From a virus, in the IMG/VR virus record IMGVR_UViG_3300038558_000079, positions 26,555-90,554 of that record: a stretch of 64,000 nt of DNA. One strand, given 5' to 3'. Below the pieces are notes generated by a model. The model worked only from the letters and a program-made list of their open reading frames with translations, had not been told where the DNA came from and made no database searches. The position numbers and the translations under genes were made by a program. Position 1 is the stretch's first letter, and each line of letters begins with the position of its first letter. Positions 29,801 to 38,000 of this stretch are shown in pieces.

Positions 29801-32800
29801 CCTGCGTTTTGTGTAACCTGCTGTACTTTCTCAGGACTAATAAGAGGAGAAGTATTAACTACATTACCTTTTAATTCTTGTTTGTCTAAAAGTTTTGCAT
29901 TTTCCAAATAAACTTTTAGGCTTTCTAATTCGTGTTGTGACAGTTCTAACTCATCACCAGACTGTATGCTTGCTTCGGCTTTTGCCAGAAGTTGCTGGTA
30001 CTCTACCTGTCTTTCCTCAAGGTATTTTTGAGCCGCTTCAAATTGTTGCTTCTCATGCTCATCGAAGCTAGCCATAGCTTTATCTATATCGCTAGTTGTT
30101 CGATTTGCTGAGGCATTATAAACATGAGACATAGCAGCAGCAGCATTGGCATTGGCTTTATTACTCTGGCTTATACTGCGTCTGTTCTCTAGGTTGCCTA
30201 CAATACCTTCTACTTTCTGTTTGCCAGTTTCTACCATTTTTTCTGTAAAACTTGGCACAGTATTTACAGCGTTAATACCTTTATTAAACCCTTCTACTAC
30301 AAAGCGCCCTAAACGTTCAAATACCTTAGATGGACTTTGTATCTCCAGTTCTTTTTTAGCCGACTTTGTAACACCTTGCGCTAACTCAATAGATGCAAGT
30401 TCAGCACTTGGTATCGACTTTTCAATACCTTGACTTAACCCTGTTCCTAAGTTCTCTAACCCATAACTTTGAGCAAATTTAGCATCCCAATCATCGATGT
30501 CTCCAGTTTGCACATCAGGAGTAATATCTTCTAAGTCAATATTTGCCGCTTCCTGTGCAAGTAAGCTATCCCAGTCATAATCATCTATTTGTTTTGCATA
30601 ATCATCAACAACTACCTTTGTCCCTTGTTCTATTGATTCCGCTATCTTATCAGGGACAAAGCTTAAATCCTTGGATAACTTGGGGTTTATAGGAGTTTCT
30701 TTAATTACCTGTTGATGGATCTCAGGTACTTTAATTTCAGGAATTTGCTCAACTATCGGGGATTCAATCTCAGGTATTTTAATCTCAGGCAATTCAAGCG
30801 AATCAGTCCCAATATCACCGAGGACAAAACCCTCTATATTTTTAATAATACCACTTAGCTGTAAGCTTGCACCTTTAAGATATTTCTTAACACTATCTTC
30901 TAAGTCTCGACTCAATAATTCCTGAATTGTTTGGTAGTCATCTTGGATTTCCTCAAAGCTAATCTGAGGAATTTCCTCTTGTTTGATAGCATTCAACGCA
31001 CCCCGCGCCGCTGTAATTCTACCCTGTAGATGCGGCTTAAGCGCATCAGGTGTGGTAACTAACTGATCGGTCTTAGAGATGATACTTTTTTGGTGTGGTG
31101 TAAGTTGTGGAATTGTTGACCTGAGTTTTTTGAGGTCAACGTTGTTAACTAATCTTGCCGCTATTTGTTCCTTAGTACCACTTGAACCAACACCATGGCT
31201 TTTGGCTATATTTTTTAGCTCATCCTTGCTGGTGTAACTACCTGTAAGTTGCTTCAGTAAATCCTCACGGCTGCCACCTAATAACTCGGTGTGTACCTTG
31301 TTAGCAAATTGGCTAGCACTGAATGTTGTCTTTTCAATTAGAACCTGTAAGTCTTTATATAATTTATCCAGTTCATCTTGTGGCAAAATATCTATATTTT
31401 TAAGTCTCTCTAGATAAGGCTCAAAAATCTTATATAGATTATCAAATTTTGCTTCTAATAATTTCCCAGTCCCAGATGTGTCATAGGTAGCGTTCTTATT
31501 GTTCTCTATTAGTTGTTTATATTGCTCTACTTGTATTTTGCCTAAATCGTTTAAGAGTTTACCTCCTCCGCTACCTGCTAGTTGCCCAATATTGCGGAGG
31601 CTTGTCTTTCTTTGGATATTAGATATTATTTTCTCTCTATTTCTGTTCGTAAAAACGTAAGCGTCTTGTTCTATTTCTCTAGAAAATGCTTCTCGTTCTG
31701 TATCCCCCTTAAAATTACTTGCCGATCCTTCCACCCTTCGCGCCAACTTTGGATCTAGTTCGTAATCTTCTACCGTCGGCTTGAGTAATTTACGCGCCGA
31801 TTTTAGCTCTTGGAATAAATCTATTTTACCAAAATCGCTTTGCATCCCATGTGTAAGTTCATGGATCAATGTCTCTAAATTTTCTGGTGTTGCATTCCCC
31901 TTAATGAGTTGTGCCAATACATCTTTCTGTACTTTTAAAACGTTATTCTCGCTAGAATAAAACCCCGTTGCCTTTATCCCCTTCTTTTTATAATCTTCAA
32001 TTTCTTCATCCGAAAAAGCCTTCAAGGTAGGAATTTGCTCAGGACTTATACTAATTCCAGCTATAGCCGCAACTTCATCTATAACATCCTGATACTGTTT
32101 AGGTTGTTTTTTGACTTTCTTGGTTGTACCACTAGTTTTTCCCCCCCGCTCTAGTGCTTTAATAGCATCATCAGCTTGCTTCTCATACACCGTAACCTGA
32201 GCATTCATGGCTTCCATTAACTTCAATGCAGAAGCCATTTCTTCTTTACTGCTAAAGTCCAAAGTCCTGAGTTTAGCAAATAATTTCTTATATTCCGTCC
32301 CTATATTTTTAACATTTCCAGTAGAAATAGTTTTCTGAATTTCCGCTATATTATTCCTACCTCCAGAATTCTTAACTACAGTTGCTTCTGCTAAGGGCAC
32401 TGATGCTTCTGCTCTCTGTATGAAAGCTAACTCTTGTTTGTTTAACCTTTCAAGATCGGCCTTCACATTAGTGATTAAATTTTCTAATTCTTTCCTGTTA
32501 AGAACTTCTTTTTCGATAAGAGCTTTTGCTGCTAAGATGGTATCATCATCAGAATCAGATAGTGCATTCTTAAGTGCCTCTTGATATTTCAATACTTTCT
32601 TATTAGAGGCTTCCAAGACTTTCTCTGCTTTAGTAAGTTTGGTGTTCAAGTCTTCACGTTGCTTACCAACAGCTTCTTTCTTCTCACTTATAGCGAGGGT
32701 GCGTAATATTCTAGCACCTTCTAATCCTTTAGCACCTTTTACACCGACTAGATCTAAAAGATGTTCTAATTTTTGTTTCTCTCCACCTAACTTTTCTACC

Positions 32801-34431
32801 CTCTCCCTGACAGCCTCTATCTGCTTTTCTACTTCGCCTAACTGTTTCGTTTTAGCTTCTAAGTTAGCACCAAGCATTCCCTCTTTTTCCGCATCAGTGC
32901 TACCTCTGAATTGCGTTAATTTTGCCTGATTTTCAGATAGTACATATTTGCTCGCATCTTCACGCTTACCTAAAGACTTTAAATCTTCAATCGCAAAAAG
33001 CTTCTGATTACGTTCTGTTTCATTTAACCCCTCAGTGACTTCCTTTTCCTCGAAAGCGGCTATCTTTTTGGCAGTCAACGCTTTCTGTTTCTGTATCTCA
33101 ATTAAGCCTGCTTTCTGAGTTTGAATGGCATTTTTAAAATATTCTTCGCCACGCTCAGTTACACTTTTCCCCATATAGTCAGCTAAATTCCGCTCTAACT
33201 GACTTCTGTAAACTTCTAATCCCGCTAACTCATCCTCACTTTGTTTTCTCTGGACTTCATTTAACCCTTCTCTACTAAGTGATTCCTCATACTCTATTCC
33301 TAATTCTTTAGCGGCGGCTTCATTACGTCCGGTTTTAGTAACTCTCTTGCGTCCGCTTAATAATCTTTTTTCAATCTCAATTTGGTCTTTGCCGATAATA
33401 GATTGGACACGATCTATTGATTCATCTATTGTCTTTGCCAGACTTGATTCGCTATACCCTTTCTGTATAGCCCGTACTACGGGTGCTTTTGTTATTGCCT
33501 CTCTTATCCCTGGAACAATTCGCTCGAAAATTGAACGTCCTACTAAATCCAACGAGCCAATCTTAGAAGATAGTGCAGACTCTATAGAATCTGTTAATCC
33601 TTCAGAAAACTTAGAAGTAATCATTCTTCCAAAGTTTTCTGACGCTCCTACAAATATGTTGTCAAAAATACCTCTATTCTTGGTTCTTATTTTCGATGCG
33701 GTTGATTGAACTCCTGAACTGTCACTCTTAGTTGCTGAAGTGGTTGTAGTTGTTCCTGGAGTGCTAGTGTAACTTGGTAATGTAGCTGTTCCCGAAGTGT
33801 TACCCGGACTTGGTAGTGTGGCTGTTCCCTGTGGTATGTGCTGCGATAACCCTGGTGTTACTGGCGATCGCGATACAGTAGGCGTTAAGAAGCTTGTAGA
33901 ACCTACTCGGTTGCTACTTTTTTGCTGTGAATTAGTTATATTCTTAACAACATTACTAATTTTATCAGATGCGGTATCAAAACTTTTCTCAATACCGTCT
34001 TTTAAGGTTACACTTATCTTCTCCCCTTCGCTTTGCTTTATTTCTGCCTTTACCTTTACCTTTGTCTCTAATTGTTCTGACAATCCTACAATCTGTTTTT
34101 TAAAGCTAGCCTCATTAATTGGATCCGTTGTAGTTCTGATTCTTAATGGATTCTTCTCAAGCCACGCATTAACATCTTTAACATGTGTACGTTTGGATTC
34201 TATATGCTTATTGAGTTGAGTTAATGGGACATCATCAACTTTAACTTTAACTATTAAGTCTTGGCTTAGTGCTTTTTGAAGACGTTGCCGTTCCTGTGCA
34301 ATATTGGCATTATCAAAACTAACCCCAAGCTTGACAACTGGAGTTTTCACACCTGACAACGACCCCAGTCCCTGATAGAAACCACTGAGATCTAACTTTG
34401 TGCCAATATCAACTGAGGCAATCCTAACCAT
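20878..34431 (-). CDS. Giant tape measure protein with enzymatic domains
   Basis: A 4,517-residue tail tape measure protein. It sets tail length and is carried into the host envelope. In order: Ser/Thr-rich linker (178-250), long coiled coils, a gluzincin-like HELTH (H857-H861), a SAP-like motif (about 1064-1096), a tape-measure N-terminal family domain (about 1700-1860, LPGAFNIAARAIGV), hydrophobic segments, an M23 endopeptidase (H2901, D2905, HLH at 2985-2987), a class A beta-lactamase-fold domain (S3086-K3089, SDN 3143-3145, K3234-x-G), a lysozyme-like domain (about 3312-3470), more coiled coil, and a C-terminal GERVLNLAQTQNL segment. At 1.5 angstrom per residue the helical part suggests a tail several hundred nm long. 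Confidence 0.92.
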   Translation of the reverse strand: MVRIASVDIGTKLDLSGFYQGLGSLSGVKTPVVKLGVSFDNANIAQERQRLQKALSQDLIVKVKVDDVPLTQLNKHIESKRTHVKDVNAWLEKNPLRIRTTTDPINEASFKKQIVGLSEQLETKVKVKAEIKQSEGEKISVTLKDGIEKSFDTASDKISNVVKNITNSQQKSSNRVGSTSFLTPTVSRSPVTPGLSQHIPQGTATLPSPGNTSGTATLPSYTSTPGTTTTTSATKSDSSGVQSTASKIRTKNRGIFDNIFVGASENFGRMITSKFSEGLTDSIESALSSKIGSLDLVGRSIFERIVPGIREAITKAPVVRAIQKGYSESSLAKTIDESIDRVQSIIGKDQIEIEKRLLSGRKRVTKTGRNEAAAKELGIEYEESLSREGLNEVQRKQSEDELAGLEVYRSQLERNLADYMGKSVTERGEEYFKNAIQTQKAGLIEIQKQKALTAKKIAAFEEKEVTEGLNETERNQKLFAIEDLKSLGKREDASKYVLSENQAKLTQFRGSTDAEKEGMLGANLEAKTKQLGEVEKQIEAVRERVEKLGGEKQKLEHLLDLVGVKGAKGLEGARILRTLAISEKKEAVGKQREDLNTKLTKAEKVLEASNKKVLKYQEALKNALSDSDDDTILAAKALIEKEVLNRKELENLITNVKADLERLNKQELAFIQRAEASVPLAEATVVKNSGGRNNIAEIQKTISTGNVKNIGTEYKKLFAKLRTLDFSSKEEMASALKLMEAMNAQVTVYEKQADDAIKALERGGKTSGTTKKVKKQPKQYQDVIDEVAAIAGISISPEQIPTLKAFSDEEIEDYKKKGIKATGFYSSENNVLKVQKDVLAQLIKGNATPENLETLIHELTHGMQSDFGKIDLFQELKSARKLLKPTVEDYELDPKLARRVEGSASNFKGDTEREAFSREIEQDAYVFTNRNREKIISNIQRKTSLRNIGQLAGSGGGKLLNDLGKIQVEQYKQLIENNKNATYDTSGTGKLLEAKFDNLYKIFEPYLERLKNIDILPQDELDKLYKDLQVLIEKTTFSASQFANKVHTELLGGSREDLLKQLTGSYTSKDELKNIAKSHGVGSSGTKEQIAARLVNNVDLKKLRSTIPQLTPHQKSIISKTDQLVTTPDALKPHLQGRITAARGALNAIKQEEIPQISFEEIQDDYQTIQELLSRDLEDSVKKYLKGASLQLSGIIKNIEGFVLGDIGTDSLELPEIKIPEIESPIVEQIPEIKVPEIHQQVIKETPINPKLSKDLSFVPDKIAESIEQGTKVVVDDYAKQIDDYDWDSLLAQEAANIDLEDITPDVQTGDIDDWDAKFAQSYGLENLGTGLSQGIEKSIPSAELASIELAQGVTKSAKKELEIQSPSKVFERLGRFVVEGFNKGINAVNTVPSFTEKMVETGKQKVEGIVGNLENRRSISQSNKANANAAAAMSHVYNASANRTTSDIDKAMASFDEHEKQQFEAAQKYLEERQVEYQQLLAKAEASIQSGDELELSQHELESLKVYLENAKLLDKQELKGNVVNTSPLISPEKVQQVTQNAGNKFTNSVGVALADLFGGIAARVRKQTEILKMHTPSLIANLVVSANEAELRGDKEESDRLLVYKDKLVANNNRALELTRKTTITPEETQELQELNIATQDIFKSLNVAVPQVNTFFDALFKGSGIAGILIDGLKGLVGGFLAFKGVQFFQNIITSIAPASIEAAIAMESLERRFLFISNNAQEAANSLAFVRGETARLGTDMKSSMEGYVSLGAATRDTALESQTQKIFSGVSQASTVYDLNSEQQSRVFAAVQQMAGKGKVSAEELRQQLGEVLPGAFNIAARAIGVTTQTLDKMMSQGKLLSEDFLPKFAQQLSAETAMGVKGAANSSVSALINFNNALFQMQATIGKTLLPIKNLLLALGSGAIKFVTENADFLLGVFRALAVMAGVNLFQSFGALTAALMKIPGVASAASAAMGTFQKILGNGDNKLKATQLVDGIGDTLQNIRANPVQSLRSGASNVLSSAKNFGVAMLDNAKGGLSALNGGLLSLQKNGISNIGANFTRGAIGVRAFGKAALINGVAGFIGLASGARALLSALAPMLTMFVVIEVGMKVFEGISAAFKDASGDSRNFADTATESLQKYREALAESRGETEKFKATKLVRDESLLDAMGIGALLPKEIKADANWFDKLRFGTGKAVTGLIESPANLLKKLSGGRVGSTYEDKKLGDNINATSDLSLGVNATTSEALSLLGTKGQGVRELGQLKQYDDQLRQIQTRRAALVAINPQDKAGLKVIDDEQTKILEAREKISKPIGILQSNMQTNVDMLKKEIEKYQKLANEPGRNQAQYKNVLAGLESDLTSAQKAQDKFNRAVGESVNAFSLMQKNIQGVVDKLADAEDKATVAGNTLKSSLYTNSKTQGELQFGLSELDIQQQEAKIKRLLDAQAQTKALLQNKDAQNTLQAYGITENTGRAELKTISEKAGERVNDKYVIDQYAALQERSVEISNLQAGVEQGKYEFNQKLVELNKQIEEYYRSASRQFAESSLEAQRQTSQLKIQSYATDIKTSISGFQDNIVSQFADSVIESIQQLSEAADKQFDVGSAALQANNAFEDSLRQGEELRRQLPGISAKGSIDIPAIPIELDLSKIGIDNKFIDITKAFNNGLLEAKDTIKDSESATNDLTSAFQDVTLGSLDFGDTIQQTVATTEDGIYATQGLGSELLNTTFTASDLGFAIETNTDSINSNNDAVIATNDSLFASLEATGNVTAATINWGTEISNVGGVIENELKVALDSLPLSIQEIIKNTVDWFSTFANNIPILNIIGQIFNSWGQQLESVTQSVVSFRQGAMQTAGNVVQQGIGFVQNALGIGEKPPVGNASQPVFPIAGVTAAQAESRKTSPWGMRRHPVTGQTRMHRGQDYGYGEGTQVVSPMAGVVTGVKYQAGGAGKYVVVESIDEHGRKIEHKFFHLSAYDVVEGQKLNAGDKIGKVGSTGIGTGAHLHYETWINGKNVNPTEFLAGRNGRGLSSAQKGQIEQHHPGDGHNHGGSATQVKQNQSQRQGINASQIASQYGLNSLLVQDVKSGEILGTYNANQAPSSPASTIKLIAADLIHAAIKEGKVSLDQSVTIAKNQVAEGSSIQAGQKVSIRDLMTRMLRDSDNTSFNALVGILGGTEAATAQAQKRGFTGTQIRNYLSIPGATNAFGNTSTPADVTKAMRNLQINQGGAADTARAALGQTRNFGFSGESGGKIGNNSRVTGNVGLANINGRQVIITAYKNQGDSTRNRSQITSASNDVVSQLQGRNTSVSPNIPQRVVNQGGAPKLGKGYEALNELGGQLSQNKYFDPSTAEGRGRLVLALGIGGSEAFEKGTNRRAFYTYKGGTGNNMQGFGQFNNAYHKEIINTPEKYQNFFGQILAGERRLPNSQKGIGDYGSKVIEAVQSGRIKDGADLIRWMQANKLGGSNWQGVDDGWKRNPGLADQLVSYLKGGLPTQQKNTPNNTANVQIPQVANTPVPTVWTPGSIATRGNTAISDVTGRAEQQRDRQVELARQKASNEAAQNTANALRASNKAFLDLERELRQNGIKVSSLSNQVTDTNLEYKGALDNEQKRQQEQRQLETKYTELENSIVEQKRAIESQIGTARVLLSKGGVVSPEMREKVQKLIDDPTIKENLREQLRTALTTGVLGDDGKNILNRAVTEGEDQLKKLTIGLENVRKGREESKKLLDDRFAAEEKARKQQASFDIENASIDTLKAKLDQLQQLKSTAPFSPDVKGIPDLEALISAREEQLNLEKQLKGIQDKEKAKEYTKEEADRLRAEIGERKKILDVTLKQKTENAKLAFLRESEARDREARQELVQAEIANDKVRIEQLKTLAQTNPLSPELANNAIGELEKRVALREAELQLAQELAAIEQAGFEGKRTPEEITKLNAEKQSEYDVKIQNINAQAQQTAFASQISQSKVILSIKEQELQYQKQIVDTTTQAINLGLQQGDPIKLKFEVDKKELEISVEKQILDMKEFANSTGKSQEEIAELELRIRELNNLTLDNLKGEFDKALAQRTETISQRVSGSQVELLETQASFYSNRGMTNKARTLQRDSAILQQQSAYRGQKIELEEFIRTTQVGAIEADKLRQNLEQINQVKLDTVKDNFNAFKPVIDTVQTGLKGFFAGIIKGGQSIEELFNGLMDSILGSVAEIASNYLVEKLFGGLLGGNKNEGQGGMFEQGDSGDTNPLSLLDGGSELGTTPVLPVYVNVVNGNTFGGLNNGTLGSMFGGKEDSTTSFLASTFSGFTGKVDSANPVPVGIIKSAPDALSPITNALGSFFSGKGGFGSIVSGIGSLFSGDGKNSGGGGIGRILASVSGMVGGGGLGGIVGIASSLLGSFFWNGGIVGNYAQGGIIDAIDREKSLNGGRGVAIAALTHGERVLNLAQTQNLDKLGGVDILNFNDGGMVGYVPKTTEYGGSADKVIENASRPKDINVKLETQVINGVEYLTKSQGEDLARKAAQQGAEQGAKYISDRMLNSPSYRATHGI

Positions 34432-34508
34432 AATAATACCGCTTTAGCTCTCGTTTATGATAGCACGGGTGACTTGGCGGTATTATGGTAGATCCAATGG
34501 TTAATGGA

Positions 34509-34794
34509 GTTTAAACGGAAGTACCCCGCTTCGCGGGGTAACTTCCGGCTGAAAGCATCACCGGATAAGACTTTCCAGAATTGAGGAAAATCATTACATG
34601 ACTACCAATCGTTGTAACCCTTATGTGGCGGGGATTTCAGCCGTTCTTGTCATTGCAACCATTTTAGTACATTTTTTTGCGATCGCCACCCATACATGAC
34701 TACCTACGAAGTAAATACAACAGCCTGAATTTCTTGCTACACAAGGATTTCAGCCCACAAAAGTACATTTGTATGGGGTAACTTCCGTTTAAAC
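34509..34794. repeat. 287-bp inverted-repeat element, MITE-like
   Basis: Outer ends GTTTAAACGGAAGTACCCC (34509-34527) and its inverse (34775-34794, one base longer) bound the element. A third copy of the arm, GGGGTAACTTCCG (34535-34547), lies just inside the left end, so the left end can also fold on itself through the loop TTC. Inside, the phrases GGATTTCAGCC and ACATGACTACC each occur twice. No gene is seen inside and no clear target duplication. Confidence 0.65.
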
Positions 34795-35037
34795 ATTTAA
34801 AGTTGCAAATAGTTCTAGTGTCTTCCCCCTCACTGATGCTTCGCCACTAATAGTTCTCGAAACCGTCAATAATTCTGTCCTGAAACCAGCTTCCCTATAG
34901 TAATCCTCTAACAATGGAGAATTACTAACCGCTATAGTACATCCTCGCTTGGCAGACAGCAGTGCTATAAGTTCTAACTGGTGACCGGGGTTGTTGACGT
35001 TGTTAACTGTACTGATTATATCAACAGTATACCAGTA
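34789..35037 (-). pseudogene. 5'-deleted DNA adenine methylase (C-terminal fragment)
   Basis: An 82-codon open frame without ATG, GTG or TTG near its beginning. From residue 16 it reads NPGHQLELIALLSAKRG, then TIAVSNSPLLEDYYREAGF, then VSRTISGEASVRGKTLELFAT, matching the C-terminal end of D12-class (Dam-like) adenine methylases, including the RSIS...RGK.EELL theme. The SAM and DPPY parts are missing. A strong promoter abuts the fragment. Its stop codon lies inside the terminal repeat of the adjoining 287-bp element, so that element probably inserted at the gene end. Confidence 0.65.
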
Positions 35038-35054
35038 TCACTAGGTAATGTCAA
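35026..35054 (-). promoter_or_regulatory. Promoter facing the methylase remnant
   Basis: TTGACA (35054-35049), 17-nt spacer, TATACT (35031-35026) on the minus strand. It begins right at the 3' end of the primase-helicase gene and has no ribosome site between it and the methylase fragment. Confidence 0.65.
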
Positions 35055-38000
35055 CTACCCTTTGATGTATTTCATACCCTTCGCTGCCACATCCTGACGT
35101 AATAACTTGAAGGCTAATTTACCGTCGGATAAGAGTGCATCGTCTTCACATCTTTGGTAATTTGCAAGTAGGTTTTGAATATAAAGGTATGGTGTGTCCA
35201 CCGCTTTAAATTCTGGGGTGTATTCCTCACCCGATGCGTAGGTTTCTCGAATTCGTAGCATAGCAATAGTAACCCGTACCATATCTTCAAGTTCTATCTC
35301 TGTGAGATTGGTGTTACAGGCTTTGCAGAAAAACTGCAAAGTATTAGGATTTCCAAGGTCGTTCAATGGGAGTATCTCGTGCAGGGTGATCACCTCTTGA
35401 AAGTCGTCAAATACCTGCTTAGGTGTTAAAGTCTCATAATTATTAAGACCGCTGAGAATAGTCTCTAGAGTACGTCCTGTTGTAGATGCAATAGGTAAAG
35501 TATCGAGTGTCATTTGTGGTGTTGAGATTGCTAAGGTTTCTTCATCCATTATATCATCATTAGATTCTGTTACTACATCAGGTGTCTGATTGTATTTCCG
35601 GTCATATCCCGCTAATAAATTCTGACGTGTTACATCAGATAAGAATTCAGAGGAAAAGCTGTATGTGTACTGCTTCCCCACTTTCTGAGACGTGAAACTA
35701 TACCCCAACTTCTCCAATATCCAGGTAGCTAACTTCGCGGCTCTTACATCGTTAGTGCCTGCTATTATCTTGGGGAAATTATCGTTAAATTCTGTAGCTA
35801 ATTCATCCTTTATCTTCGCTGATACCTTATTGACTTTTAGTGCCCATTCCTTTAATCCCGGCGTTGAGCTACTAAAAGTTAAGTTAGGATTCTCTAAATC
35901 CAATATAGACTCCAATTCCTGAATCTTGAGATACTTCGTTAGTGCATGTACTTTATATCCCAGTAGCTTCACATCCTGTAAGCAAAATTCTAATCCTTCC
36001 TGGTAGTTTTTAGCATAGCGTTTTAACTTGCTGACATCTAGAGCAGGTACTAAGTGTGGGTTCTTGTAGAGAAACCAGAGTAAGTTAGCGTGAATTACTT
36101 CCCGGTAATTATATTTCCAGTGATACACCATGGATACAGTGCATTCTGGTTCTAGTATCCCGGTAGAAATGAGTATTTTTGATTTTGTTCCTTGTCGTTG
36201 TATTTCCGGGTCACAAGCCATCTGTTCAGCCGAATGAGCCGTTGCATAGTCCGTAAAGATTGCCTCTACCGCTGCAACTTTCTCACATGATTCGAGCCGT
36301 GTCACTTCTATGGTTTCTTTGATTACTTCGTTGTACGAATTTTTGAACCCGTCTGCAAATGTTATTTCATGACCTGCGGCTCTTAATTCGGCTACCATCA
36401 CGTCGTAAAAATTAGCCCGTGCCCAATTCTGGTTCGCTACAAGTTCATAATAGTACCAGCTATGCTTGGGCGACAAGGTAGGATAATCATCCCCTTCAAG
36501 GAATTTTTCCAATAACCCTATGAGCGCTTTACCATTAATGTAATCGGGGTTATCAGTCGCTGTGGAATCTGTAAAATTATTGGCTGTATGTTGCCGCAGC
36601 ACTTCCTTAATAAGTTGGTCTGCTATCTCTGTTAAGTTGGACTCCTGACGCTTCTTATCAGCAATCACACCTTCTACCGTAACCGCCCCATGATACTTGC
36701 CCTTACTGGCGTATATATTCCAATCAGTGAGATGACGATCGCGTGCCATCTGCTGGAGGGATTCAATAGGAGTATTAACCGCAAAAAATAGACCATAAGC
36801 CTTCTGGAAATACACAGCATCAATCGATAACCCATTAGCTAATGTAGGCGAAAACATGAACAGATCCGGGGTCTTAGTAAGAATAGACTGATTTAAGTTA
36901 TTCATCACGCTGCGTGCTTCATCGGTGCGTGATGAGTCGGAATCTAGCCGGATAACGCTCTTAGGTGTTTTTCCCTGAGACACTAAGGAATCCTGTGCTA
37001 GTGATTCTAGAGCCTGTAGATTTTCCTTACTATCTGATGCTACCAACGCGGGTACATCAGACTTTACCAGTTGTGCTACTGTTGTCTCGAAAAAACTTGC
37101 CTTCTCCTTACCTGTTAATACCACATTTCTCTTTTTGGGTTTTGTGGTATTAATAAGTACTTTTACAGGTGTGTCTGGCATGAACTGTAGGACATACTTT
37201 ATCGTACTTTTCCTCAATGTCGCATCACTAAGAATACAGCCGCCATTATTGGCATTGGCTAATGCTAATAACTTACAGAGTGCAGATATATTCTCAGCAC
37301 GCTTGAGACGATGTGTCTCTCCAGTGAGTAAGTGAATCAAACCTGATTCACATTCATCTAGTACTAAATGGAAAGGTTGGTCGGTGTTGAATGTTGAGAG
37401 TTTGTGAAGTGAATCGTAACACAATCCAATCCGCTTAACACGTCCTTGTAGGAAGTCAGATACTTGAATATCATCTATCCAATTTATCTTTTCCTGTGGG
37501 GTGTTACCACTTAATGAGATAGCTTGGGAATATCCCAGAGCAATCCGATTATAGATGAAAATCTTAGGAGTATCAGTAGTAGTTAACCACTGCTTTAATG
37601 CTGTAGACTTACCCACTCCCATTGCGGCTTGAATACCTACTACTCCGCTATGGGGGATGTTAGCTAGGAAGTTCTCACTACAATAGGGTGTAGATTCACT
37701 GTAGCAGGGATACCCGGAATCGAGAAGATTCCGAGATTCAAAATGTTGCTTAAGCCGCTCCGAAAATTCAGATGTCTTAGTAGCGGCATCTTTCTTGAAG
37801 TTGTTCTTTAGCTTGATTCCATACTCTGTAAAATATGGCTTTAATATTGAAAAGTTGCCGCTCCACTTTATTTCCCCAGTCTCACGCCAAATCAAGTAAT
37901 TAGCGAGTCCAACAGACCCCACATCACAGGCGTGACAGCGCCAAGCGTGGTCGCCATCAATCTCTACCTGAAATGATGTACCTGACGTTGACTCATGTCG

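Noticed and set aside
21311-34219. Several plus-strand frames opposite the tape measure gene (for example 22820-23707 and 27941-28777)
   Set aside because: They are antisense to a continuous 4,517-codon gene and have no recognisable domains.
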